Below, in pieces: positions 1 through 5,921 of a stretch of DNA of 12,442 nt. Made by a program: the position numbers and the translations under genes. Within the stretch, counting starts at the first letter, position 1, and each line of letters opens with the position of its first letter. The notes below the pieces were generated by a model. The model was not told the DNA's origin. It searched no databases and saw only the letters and a program-made list of their open reading frames with translations. The DNA is from JAJYKN01 sp045403145 (GTDB taxonomy: Bacteria; Nitrospirota; UBA9217): assembly GCA_045403145.1 (NCBI GenBank), contig JAXIPA010000082.1:1-12442 (forward strand), given 5' to 3'.

Positions 1-12
1 AAACTTGGGTTT

Positions 13-32
13 AAAAGCCCGCGACAGGCCTT
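13..32 (-). terminator. Possible rho-independent terminator
   Basis: On the minus strand AAGGCC and GGCTTT pair (one G-U) around a seven-base loop and are followed by a short T run, 10 bases after the stop of the small gene at 42-170. The T run is only four bases and A-rich sequence follows, so the terminator is modest. The window ends just beyond it. Confidence 0.35.
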
Positions 33-41
33 CGATGAGTT

Positions 42-170
42 TCAACTGAAGGCAGCTGCGTAAGTTTTATCTTGTGTCCAGGGTACCGGGTGCGCTACAC
101 GAGGCAGAGAAGGCAAGATGGCAAGAACGGCAACAAAGAAGAACACTATCAGGAAACCGCATGTTTTCAC
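42..170 (-). CDS. Possible 42-residue hydrophobic small protein
   Basis: I do not recognise this gene. It starts with GTG at 170 behind a clear Shine-Dalgarno site (AGAAGGAGG, seven bases before the start) and runs to TGA at 44-42. The product begins M-K-T-C-G-F and then has an uninterrupted hydrophobic stretch at about residues 5-20, rich in Phe, Val and Leu. A short tail containing R-V-A-H-P-V-P-W follows. This could be a small single-pass membrane protein or an export signal with a very short mature part. A terminator-like hairpin lies just after the stop. The case rests on the ribosome binding site and the hydrophobic profile, with no family match. The frame stays open beyond the TGA to the window edge, so the true end is not certain. 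Confidence 0.4.
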   Translation of the reverse strand: MKTCGFLIVFFFVAVLAILPSLPRVAHPVPWTQDKTYAAAFS

Positions 171-576
171 GTTCGATCCTCCTTCTACTATAAAGTGTTC
201 TGGTTAGTTATGAAAAAATGCTGATGGAATTACTGCTGGAGCGGATTCAAGATATCATAACGGTAAAAAAAACAAGCAGCATGTTCAGCCTATTAGCTAG
301 CATTAAGAGATCATCTGCTTTTATTCACATGATTCATGAATCTCGAAACAGATTTTTGTCGGCTAAGTATACCGATTTTTTCAGTTAAAGCAACTACCCG
401 TTCGGGTAGGTACCTTGTTTGTCGATACGTTAATTTTATGGCTGACTGAACAAAGGTGTGATACGAAGATAGTGCGAGTTTATGCGAGTAAAATCATCAT
501 GTCAATAAAATTGGGCGAAAGAGGCGGGGTATTTTAAGGGTATAGGAATAAGCGAACATTTTGAAACATAATGCAG
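171..576. other. AT-rich intergenic region
   Basis: I see no convincing gene here. The stretch is AT-rich and lies between the small gene at 42-170 and the end of the thioredoxin reductase gene, both on the minus strand. It holds a perfect 12-base palindrome at 331-342 (GATTCATGAATC), a weak TCGG/CCGA stem followed by six T at about 360-381, and a perfect six-pair hairpin at 394-409. These could be transcript-end or regulator sites, but nothing assigns a function. Confidence 0.5.
394..409. repeat. Perfect hairpin CTACCC-GTTC-GGGTAG
   Basis: A six-base-pair perfect inverted repeat with a four-base loop stands in AT-rich non-coding sequence about 170 bases after the stop of the minus-strand redox operon. 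It lacks a clean T tract on either strand (a loose T-rich stretch follows on the plus strand), so it is only a possible transcript-end or RNA-stability element. Confidence 0.35.
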
Positions 577-2226
577 CTATCCTTTTTTCACTAAATTTTC
601 GCTTTCCTTTTTCTTGCTGAACGAACTCGTCACGTCCTCGAAGGCCGTCATGGCGGCCATGGAGCCGTGCGCAACGGCGACCGCTATCTGTTTCGGCGCG
701 CCCGTGATGTCTCCGGCGGCATACACGCCGGGCTGCGACGTTCGCATGGTCAGAAGATCGGTCTTGATGTAACCCTGGTCATCAAGATCGAGGCCGAGCT
801 GAATCGCCAGCTCATTGTTAGGGACATATCCGATGGCGACGAACACGCCGTCCACGGGCATTTCGTTCACCGCGCCGGATTTTTTGTCCTCGATCTTGAT
901 GGCCTTGACGATCTTGTCACCGGTGATCTCGCGCACCTCGCTGTCCCACAGTGCGGCGATGCCGGACTGCTTGAAGCTCTCCTGGAGCCGCGCCTCCGCC
1001 CGGAGCGCGTCCCGCCAGTGGATGAGTGTAACCTTGGCGCCAAGATTGTGGAGATAGAGCGCGTCCGTGATTGCCGTGTTGCCGCCGCCCACCACGATCA
1101 CCGATTTACCGTCCTTGAAAAAATAGCCGTCGCAGGTGGCGCAGTAGGAGACCCCCCTGCCGTAGAACTTCTGCGCGCCTACGGCCTCCAGCACACGGTT
1201 GCCTACGCCAGTTGCGATGACGAGTCCCTTGGTGTGATAGATGGCGTGGTTCGTCTTGAGAGAAATCCTGCCATCCTCCCGCTCTTTCGCCACTTCGGTC
1301 ACGTATTCGCCGATGTGGATCTCGGCATACTGCGCCGCCTGCTGGGCGATGAGGTCCACGAGGCTCTTACCACCGATGCGCATGAACCCCGGGTAGTTCT
1401 CCACGACCGGGGTGATTGCTATCTGGCCGCCGAGGTTGCTTTTTTCGATTACAATGCTGTTGAGCCCCGCGCGCACGGCATAGATCGCCGCAGTAAGGCC
1501 CGCCGGACCGCCTCCGACGATGACGAGGTCCTTCTCCACGGGCTCGCCGGAGATCTGGGTTGAGGCGACCTGGGGCTCCTTAAGCGTGAGCAGCGATTCC
1601 AGGAACAACGGCTCCGGCTGGAGGCCCGCGCCGGTGAAGGTATTGTTCATGAAGGTTTGCGGGACGGCGAGGGAGCCGAGACTCTCGGCAAGGTCCTGGT
1701 TCTCATAAATCTCGACAGCCTCGGCAGATATGAGATCCGGCTTGACGATCGCCGCTGAAAAAGCGGCCAGGACCTGCTGCGGGCAATAGGGGCAGGTGGG
1801 GCTCACGAAGACCTGGATGTCCCGCTTCTCGCGGAGCTGCTCGCGGACTTTCGCGGCGGCGGGTTCGGTCAGCAGGGTGTTGCCCGTGGACGCCATCATG
1901 AGGGCGATGAGGAATGAGCGGCCCTCTTCGCCAACCGGTGCGCCGGTATAGCGGATGCGATATTTGTCCGGGGCGATCAGCACCGTGGGCGTGCGAGTGA
2001 CGTTTCGTTTGACCGACTGCTCATCGCCCACGGTATGGAATGAAACCTTCAACTTGTCCGTAAGTTCGGCAAGCGCCTTGATCAGCGCCACGGCCGCCTT
2101 GTTGAAATCATCGTTCCTGCCGCTCTTCGTATAAACCTCGATGATGACAGGCTCTTTCAGCCCTTCATTGAAGGTTTCCCGGATGGCCTGTTTTACGTCG
2201 TCGGGGATTATTTCCTGTTGTGCCAT
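577..2226 (-). CDS. Thioredoxin reductase-like flavoprotein with N-terminal double thioredoxin-fold (AhpF-like) domain
   Basis: This 549-residue cytosolic disulfide reductase should pass electrons from NAD(P)H through FAD and a redox disulfide to its own N-terminal thioredoxin-like domain, and from there to a partner. Residues 1-215 look like two thioredoxin folds. The first has no Cys pair (S-G-R-N at about 35-38), and the second has C145-P-Y-C148. Residues 232-535 are the reductase: FAD motif V-G-G-G-P-A-G at 237-243, active site C362-A-T-C365-D, nucleotide motif V-G-G-G-N-T-A at 379-385, and a second FAD motif around A-A-G-D at 503-506. This layout matches AhpF and archaeal-type PDO-reductase fusions, but no ahpC is in the window. 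The usual H-R-R motif for NADPH reads H403-W-R405, so the cofactor is uncertain. The start is ATG at 2226, with GAGAGG seven bases upstream. It is the last gene of the redox operon. Confidence 0.93.
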   Translation of the reverse strand: MAQQEIIPDDVKQAIRETFNEGLKEPVIIEVYTKSGRNDDFNKAAVALIKALAELTDKLKVSFHTVGDEQSVKRNVTRTPTVLIAPDKYRIRYTGAPVGEEGRSFLIALMMASTGNTLLTEPAAAKVREQLREKRDIQVFVSPTCPYCPQQVLAAFSAAIVKPDLISAEAVEIYENQDLAESLGSLAVPQTFMNNTFTGAGLQPEPLFLESLLTLKEPQVASTQISGEPVEKDLVIVGGGPAGLTAAIYAVRAGLNSIVIEKSNLGGQIAITPVVENYPGFMRIGGKSLVDLIAQQAAQYAEIHIGEYVTEVAKEREDGRISLKTNHAIYHTKGLVIATGVGNRVLEAVGAQKFYGRGVSYCATCDGYFFKDGKSVIVVGGGNTAITDALYLHNLGAKVTLIHWRDALRAEARLQESFKQSGIAALWDSEVREITGDKIVKAIKIEDKKSGAVNEMPVDGVFVAIGYVPNNELAIQLGLDLDDQGYIKTDLLTMRTSQPGVYAAGDITGAPKQIAVAVAHGSMAAMTAFEDVTSSFSKKKESENLVKKG

Positions 2227-2258
2227 TTAGAACCTCTCTCAGATCACATAAGACAGAC

Positions 2259-2302
2259 AACAGATGTCAGACTGTATCACAGTCTCTGCTCTGTTATCTG
2301 TT
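2259..2302 (-). repeat. Nested inverted repeat between hydrolase and reductase genes
   Basis: In the 90-base gap inside the operon, an outer perfect stem (AACAGAT/ATCTGTT, at 2296-2302 and 2259-2265) encloses an inner perfect stem (AGACTGT/ACAGTCT, at 2279-2285 and 2269-2275) with a three-base loop. No T tract follows on the minus strand, so an RNA processing or stability element, or a binding site, is more likely than a terminator. Confidence 0.45.
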
Positions 2303-2316
2303 CTCTGAAATCTGCT

Positions 2317-2874
2317 TCATTTGATCCTCTGCGAAATCGCTTTGAACTCCTCCGTGCCCGCCACCTTCAACAGCTGGAACAGCACCGTCTCGGTGCAGGT
2401 CACGACAGCGCCCGCATCCCGCATGAACTCGATGCCCGTGCTCCAGTTCTCCTCGGTGCGGGAGCACACCGCATCCTGCACGAGGTGCACGTTCACACCC
2501 GCCCCGAGCAGCCCGAGGCATGTCTGGAGTACGCAGATGTGCGTCTCCATGCCGGCTACAATCACGGTTTTTTTGTTGTGGACCTTCAATTCCTCCAGAA
2601 AACCGGACTGGCCGCAGCAGTCAAAGGTGATTTTCTCGATCGGTGCGTTCTCCGGAAGGACCGATCGAAGCTCGGGTACAGTCCTGCCCAGACCTTTTGG
2701 ATACTGCTCGGTCACGACGACCGGCATCTTGATCATCTTCGCCAGCTCGATCAGATGCTGGCTGTTCTTAACGACTTTGTCCCTCTCCCTCATCACGATT
2801 GCCAGCCGTTCCTGGATATCGATGATCAGCAGCACCGCGTCTTCTTTGCTCAGAATAAAGTTATCAAGCCCCAT
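2317..2874 (-). CDS. Isochorismatase-family cysteine hydrolase
   Basis: This 185-residue soluble alpha/beta hydrolase belongs to the isochorismatase-like superfamily (YcaC/nicotinamidase type). The expected catalytic triad is visible: D19 in L-L-I-I-D-I-Q-E, K81 in E-K-I-T-F-D-C-C, and nucleophile C114 in G-M-E-T-H-I-C-V-L-Q-T. The motif V-T-E-Q-Y-P-K-G-L-G at 54-63 is also characteristic. The length is normal for the short, single-domain subgroup whose substrates are mostly unknown, so I give no gene symbol and no reaction. The start is ATG at 2874, with AAGGA about five bases upstream. It lies 86 bases after the selenoprotein stop and 90 bases before the reductase start, all on one strand. 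This suggests cotranscription, though a hydrolase with no obvious redox role is an odd partner. Confidence 0.93.
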   Translation of the reverse strand: MGLDNFILSKEDAVLLIIDIQERLAIVMRERDKVVKNSQHLIELAKMIKMPVVVTEQYPKGLGRTVPELRSVLPENAPIEKITFDCCGQSGFLEELKVHNKKTVIVAGMETHICVLQTCLGLLGAGVNVHLVQDAVCSRTEENWSTGIEFMRDAGAVVTCTETVLFQLLKVAGTEEFKAISQRIK

Positions 2875-2943
2875 CCGATTCCTTGCTCCCTCAAGAAAAT
2901 CTTTGTGCTACCGGACTCATTCCGCAATCCGCATTGAATTTTC

Positions 2944-2958
2944 CCGGCAAACTGCCGG
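2944..2958 (-). promoter_or_regulatory. Putative second bacterial SECIS hairpin, after the C-terminal UGA
   Basis: On the minus strand CCGGCA and TGCCGG form a perfect six-pair stem around the loop GTT. Counting the U of the UGA at 2972-2970 as base 1, the stem spans bases 15-29 and the loop GU falls at 21-22, close to the GU at 23-24 of the E. coli fdhF SECIS. The hairpin lies after the stop codon (2963-2961), so it is in the 3' untranslated region. No T run follows on the minus strand, which argues against a terminator. Spacing and loop are visible in the sequence, while SelB binding is inferred. Confidence 0.55.
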
Positions 2959-2960
2959 TC

Positions 2961-3178
2961 TTATATTCCTCAGGAGCCGCCTTCATAGCCCACGGTCACC
3001 TTTCCGTCTTCGACAATGACCGGACTTTCCGCGCGCCCTTCGAGTATTTCAGCATTTCATCCAGCTTCGAACTGTCCGCCTTGACATCGTAGTACACAGA
3101 GTTGGCATGGTAGACCGACCTGGCCTTGTCAGTATGCGGTCAACCTGCTTTCCCGAAGATGATCACCTTCTCTGCCAT
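2961..3178 (-). CDS. Glutaredoxin-like Uxx-star-type selenoprotein with two in-frame UGA codons (one-base frameshift in this sequence)
   Basis: Translation starts at ATG 3178 behind an excellent Shine-Dalgarno site (GGAGG, five bases upstream) and reads M-A-E-K-V-I-I-F-G-K-A-G, then UGA at 3142-3140, then P-H-T-D-K-A-R. This is a glutaredoxin fold with Sec13 at the first catalytic Cys position (U-P-H-T in place of C-P-Y-C). The frame continues to A-R-K near 3026. From 3023 the adjacent frame carries the expected fold: P-V-I-V-E-D-G-K-V-T-V-G-Y-E-G-G-S, then UGA at 2972-2970, G-I and TAA. A single missing base at about 3023/3024 (GG for GGG on the plus strand) explains the switch. Restored, the product has 72 residues, no Cys, and Sec at 13 and 70. 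The Sec-x-x-stop ending matches what I recall as the Uxx-star glutaredoxin-like (seleno)protein family. It is the first gene of the redox operon and could be reduced by the downstream reductase. A decayed pseudogene is the main alternative. Confidence 0.78.
3112..3142 (-). promoter_or_regulatory. Putative bacterial SECIS element downstream of UGA codon 13
   Basis: Starting at the UGA (3142-3140), a hairpin AGGCC-AGGUC-GGUCU (3126-3112) has a five-pair stem with one G-U and the apical loop AGGUC. E. coli fdhF has the loop AGGUCU. Counting the U of UGA as base 1, the loop GU falls at 24-25, compared with 23-24 in fdhF. The element lies inside the coding frame, as bacterial SECIS elements do. 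A competing stem (GACCG just within the UGA, pairing CGGUC at 3117-3113) is also possible. Confidence 0.65.
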
Positions 3179-3217
3179 GGTCGCCTCCTCACAGGTGAGA
3201 TAAAATGCCATACTCCT

Positions 3218-3247
3218 ATAATATCATTTTACCCATGCAAAAGTAAA
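3218..3247 (-). promoter_or_regulatory. Candidate sigma-70 promoter of the redox operon
   Basis: On the minus strand TTTACT (3247-3242) and TATTAT (3223-3218) are separated by 18 bases and match four and five of six consensus positions. Transcription would start near 3211, giving a leader of about 33 bases before the selenoprotein start. The 95-base gap is shared with the divergent sigma factor gene. On that side only a TACAAT (3258-3263) with a poor -35 is visible. Confidence 0.45.
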
Positions 3248-3273
3248 CCGTTTGAGATACAATCGCAGGTAAC

Positions 3274-3924
3274 ATGCAAAGAGGAACAAATCCCTTGTCC
3301 GAACTGTCTTATACGGTAGAGAATGCCGCTGCGCCCGCTCCGGACGACGATGCTGCGCTCGTTTCGGCCTCTCAGGAGGGCGATCTCGAAGCCTTTGAAC
3401 GACTGGTCGTCAAGCACCAGAAAAGGATGCTGAATGTCGCCTTTCGGCTGATCAATGATTATGACGATGCCTGCGAGGTCGTTCAGGATGCCTTTGTCTC
3501 GGCCTTAAAAAACATACAGACTTTCCGGGGCGATGCTAAATTTACGACTTGGCTCACGACAATTACCCTGAACCTCTCAAAGAACCGGCTCAAACAGATA
3601 AAGAGCCGGCGGGGTCTTGAGGCCTTCTCGCTGGATGAGCAGGTCCAGACAGCTGACGGGCGGATGACCATCGAACCGCCATCAAAGGAACCGTCAATAC
3701 TGGACCGACTGGAAGCGCGGGATGTCCGAGTGAGGGTACAGGACTGCATCAAGGCGCTGGAGCCGGACTTCCGAGAGGCGCTGGTGCTCCGCGATTTGCA
3801 GGATTTTTCCTATGAGGAGATCGGCAGCATGCTCAAGGTCAGGGAGGGTACGGTGAAGTCGAGACTTTTCAGGGCGCGCGAGATGGTCAGGGACTGTTTG
3901 AAACGCGTGATGGGGAAACTGTAA
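3274..3924 (+). CDS. ECF-type RNA polymerase sigma factor (RpoE-like)
   Basis: This extracytoplasmic-function sigma factor should redirect RNA polymerase to stress promoters when released from the anti-sigma factor encoded next to it. Region 2 spans about residues 27-110: it includes D-A-C-E-V-V-Q-D-A-F and the -10 contact segment F-R-G-D-A-K-F-T-T-W-L. Region 4 spans about 152-205, with a helix-turn-helix around S-Y-E-E-I-G-S-M-L and E-G-T-V-K-S-R-L-F-R-A-R. At 216 residues it is a normal length for an RpoE-like ECF. The start is uncertain. ATG 3274 has only AGGT three bases away, whereas TTG 3295 (reading S-E-L-S-Y next) has AGAGGA nine bases upstream and fits a transcript starting after TACAAT at 3258-3263. 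The TAA overlaps the ATG of the next gene by one base, indicating translational coupling. Confidence 0.93.
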   Translation: MQRGTNPLSELSYTVENAAAPAPDDDAALVSASQEGDLEAFERLVVKHQKRMLNVAFRLINDYDDACEVVQDAFVSALKNIQTFRGDAKFTTWLTTITLNLSKNRLKQIKSRRGLEAFSLDEQVQTADGRMTIEPPSKEPSILDRLEARDVRVRVQDCIKALEPDFREALVLRDLQDFSYEEIGSMLKVREGTVKSRLFRAREMVRDCLKRVMGKL

Positions 3925-4997
3925 TGGAGCACAACGACGCCCGACATAAGCTTTCCGAATATATAGAGGGTTCAATCGCTGCCGAAGAAAGAGCGGAGAT
4001 CGAAGCTCATCTGAAGACCTGCTCTGCTTGCACCGACGCGCTCCGGGAACTGCAGAAGACCGTCGAACAGATCAAGTCCATCGAAGAGGTGGAGCCGCCG
4101 GCATGGATGACAAAGAAGATCATGGCAAAGGTGCGCGTCGGGGCGGAAGAAAAGAAAAGCCTGTTCCAGAGGCTCTTTTTCCCGCTTTCCGTCAAACTGC
4201 CGATACAAACTGTAGCCGTCCTGTTCCTTACCGTGACGGCCTTCTATATATACAGGAACATCCAACCGGCTCCGGCACCGTCCGAAGGACCGATGCAGGA
4301 CTATGCGGCAAGGAAAGAAGCTCCGCAGGCTGCTGCTCCTGCCAAAGAGCAAACGATATCTCCGGAACCGCCCGTCAGTGTAAAAAAAGTGCCGCAGTCT
4401 CCTGAGTATAAATCGCTGGACATGAAGTATGAATACGAGAAACCATCGCCTCCCGCGGCGTTGGGCAGGGCTGCTGAATCCGCGCCTGCGGCGGCAAAAG
4501 CGGAAGAACAGTCCAAACTGCACGATGACTCTTTCCGGGGACAAAGCCTTGCTAAAACTCCGGCTGGCGAATCTGCCGGATATGCTGACAGAGCGCAGGA
4601 GGAATACGGCGGGACCTTTAGGCAAGAGCGGGCGAAACCATCGGTCGGACCATTTCCCCCGGAAAAGAGAGCAAAGGCCGCCGCGCCGCCTCCGCAAGCG
4701 AGGGCCATGACGACAGTTGAAGAAACGAAGAAAATCAAGCTGTCTCTCGCCGCTCCTGACGCAACCAGGGCCGGTCAAGAAATCGAAAAAATCGTTACCC
4801 AACTCGGCGGACGGATAGTTGAAAAGAATACCATCACGCCTGCGATCACCATCTCTCTTGATTCAGACAAACTGAAAGAACTGAGCGCCAGGCTCCGTTC
4901 GGTTGGGGAGTTGAAGGATAAAGAAATGCTTTCATTGGATCATCGAGGTACTTTGCAGATTGAGATCGTGATTCTCAAAATAATGCCCCAGCCCTGA
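3924..4997 (+). CDS. Membrane anti-sigma factor with N-terminal zinc-finger domain
   Basis: This 357-residue protein should hold the ECF sigma factor at the inner membrane until a periplasmic signal releases it. Residues 1-50 form an anti-sigma zinc-finger domain with H29-x3-C33-x2-C36. The usual upstream Cys ligand is replaced by His (H8 is the likely one). One membrane segment spans about 92-111. A long region rich in Ala, Pro, Lys and Glu (about 113-255) should span the periplasm. The last 95 residues form a compact domain with two similar-looking halves (A-G-Q-E-I-E-K-I-V-T-Q-L-G-G and L-K-E-L-S-A-R-L-R-S-V-G-E-L), reminiscent of DUF2275-type or DUF4349-type periplasmic domains. That resemblance is from memory. 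It is coupled to the sigma gene through a TAATG overlap and ends 24 bases before the convergent lysR-type gene. Confidence 0.88.
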   Translation: MEHNDARHKLSEYIEGSIAAEERAEIEAHLKTCSACTDALRELQKTVEQIKSIEEVEPPAWMTKKIMAKVRVGAEEKKSLFQRLFFPLSVKLPIQTVAVLFLTVTAFYIYRNIQPAPAPSEGPMQDYAARKEAPQAAAPAKEQTISPEPPVSVKKVPQSPEYKSLDMKYEYEKPSPPAALGRAAESAPAAAKAEEQSKLHDDSFRGQSLAKTPAGESAGYADRAQEEYGGTFRQERAKPSVGPFPPEKRAKAAAPPPQARAMTTVEETKKIKLSLAAPDATRAGQEIEKIVTQLGGRIVEKNTITPAITISLDSDKLKELSARLRSVGELKDKEMLSLDHRGTLQIEIVILKIMPQP

Positions 4998-5011
4998 CAC
5001 CCGTCGGCAAG

Positions 5012-5044
5012 CTTTTTCGAATCACCGGCTGAGTTTCGAAGAAG
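5012..5044. repeat. Hairpin at convergent gene junction
   Basis: CTTTTTCGAA (5012-5021) pairs with TTCGAAGAAG (5035-5044) over ten base pairs with one G-U on the plus-strand RNA. The 13-base loop contains the stop codon of the LysR gene. It sits just after the anti-sigma stop and may help end that transcript, though no T tract follows. Confidence 0.4.
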
Positions 5045-5912
5045 ACTCAATTACCTTTACAAATGACTTCACAAGGGTGGAAGAATTATCGCTGTGCCAA
5101 ACAACGGCAAGTTTTACCGTTGGAGGAGATCCTGACAAGGGTATGTACTGCACGCCCGGCCGTCTGATATTTTTTATAAAATCCGGAAGAAGACAGGCCC
5201 CCAGCCCGGAAGCCACGAGACCTAAAACTGTTTGTACATTACCCGCCTCCTGCGCTATTCTGGGACTGAACCCGGCAGAATGGCACAAGCTGATAAAAGC
5301 ATCGCGAACAACCGGCTCTGATAATCGGGTATTCGCTATGAAAGGCTCCTGAGCCAGCTCCCTGATATGCAGCGATTTGCGGCCCGAAAGAACGTGTTTT
5401 TTGGGCAGTACAACCATCAAAGGCGCTTGTGTGAGCAGTCGAGATGCAAGCAGGGAATCTTGAGTATCTAAATAGAGGAATCCAACGTCAATGCGCCTGG
5501 CATGAAGCGACTTTATCTGTTCTGCTGTATTAAGCTCCTGCAGTACAAGTTCTACGTCCGGAAAGCGTTCACGGAATGATCGTAACCCTTCAGGCAAAAA
5601 AGTATGTACCACTGACCCCACAAACCCTACCGTAAGACGTCCAGCCTGTCCTTGGTAAATCCTTCCGGCAGTTTCAGCAGCCTTTTCAACATGCAGCAGG
5701 ATCTGCTGGGCTTCTTTAAGAAAATAAATACCGGCATCAGTCATCTGTATGGCTCGCCTGGTCCTGTCAAAAAGCTTTACCCCAAGCTCATCTTCCAGAT
5801 TCATGATCTGTTGACTCAGCGGCGGCTGAGCAATATGAAGCCTTTTGGCAGCCCTTCCAAAATGCATTTCCTCGGCCACTGCGACAAAATATTTGAGATG
5901 TCTTAGTTCCAT
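5022..5912 (-). CDS. LysR-family transcriptional regulator
   Basis: This 296-residue DNA-binding regulator has the canonical winged helix-turn-helix at residues 1-62. It opens M-E-L-R-H-L-K-Y-F-V-A-V-A and contains F-G-R-A-A-K-R-L-H-I-A-Q-P-P-L-S-Q-Q-I, with the wing residues L-F-D-R-T. An effector-binding domain follows from about residue 88 (L-T-V-G-F-V-G-S) to the end. The N-terminal wording resembles the BenM/CatM/HcaR branch, many of whose members sense aromatic compounds, but the ligand here is unknown. I chose ATG 5912 because family members begin M-E-L-R-H. An earlier TTG at 5942 would add ten atypical residues, and neither start has a clear Shine-Dalgarno site. The gene diverges from the 63-residue protein gene, and a palindrome lies 10-33 bases upstream of this start, fitting control of both genes. 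Confidence 0.95.
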   Translation of the reverse strand: MELRHLKYFVAVAEEMHFGRAAKRLHIAQPPLSQQIMNLEDELGVKLFDRTRRAIQMTDAGIYFLKEAQQILLHVEKAAETAGRIYQGQAGRLTVGFVGSVVHTFLPEGLRSFRERFPDVELVLQELNTAEQIKSLHARRIDVGFLYLDTQDSLLASRLLTQAPLMVVLPKKHVLSGRKSLHIRELAQEPFIANTRLSEPVVRDAFISLCHSAGFSPRIAQEAGNVQTVLGLVASGLGACLLPDFIKNIRRPGVQYIPLSGSPPTVKLAVVWHSDNSSTLVKSFVKVIESSSKLSR

Positions 5913-5921
5913 ATTTATTAA

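Noticed and set aside
667..1563. A 298-codon plus-strand open frame
   Set aside because: It lies wholly antisense to the thioredoxin reductase domain, whose motifs are complete. The plus frame has no recognisable fold or ribosome site.
2944..2958. A rho-independent terminator for the selenoprotein gene
   Set aside because: The sequence after the stem on the minus strand is GAAAATTC with no U tract, and the downstream genes appear to belong to the same operon.
2218..3092. Plus-strand open frames across the hydrolase and selenoprotein genes
   Set aside because: They are antisense to the isochorismatase-family gene and to the selenoprotein gene, and their products show no family features.
2961..3178. 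Reading this stretch as plain non-coding DNA or a decayed pseudogene
   Set aside because: The strong ribosome site, the two UGAs exactly at redox positions, the two SECIS-spaced hairpins and the single-base repair of the frame are together unlike random decay. The frameshift keeps the pseudogene option alive at lower probability.
3972..4802. A 276-codon minus-strand open frame
   Set aside because: It is antisense to the anti-sigma factor gene. Its Arg/Phe-rich product reflects the reverse complement of Glu/Lys/Ala codons.
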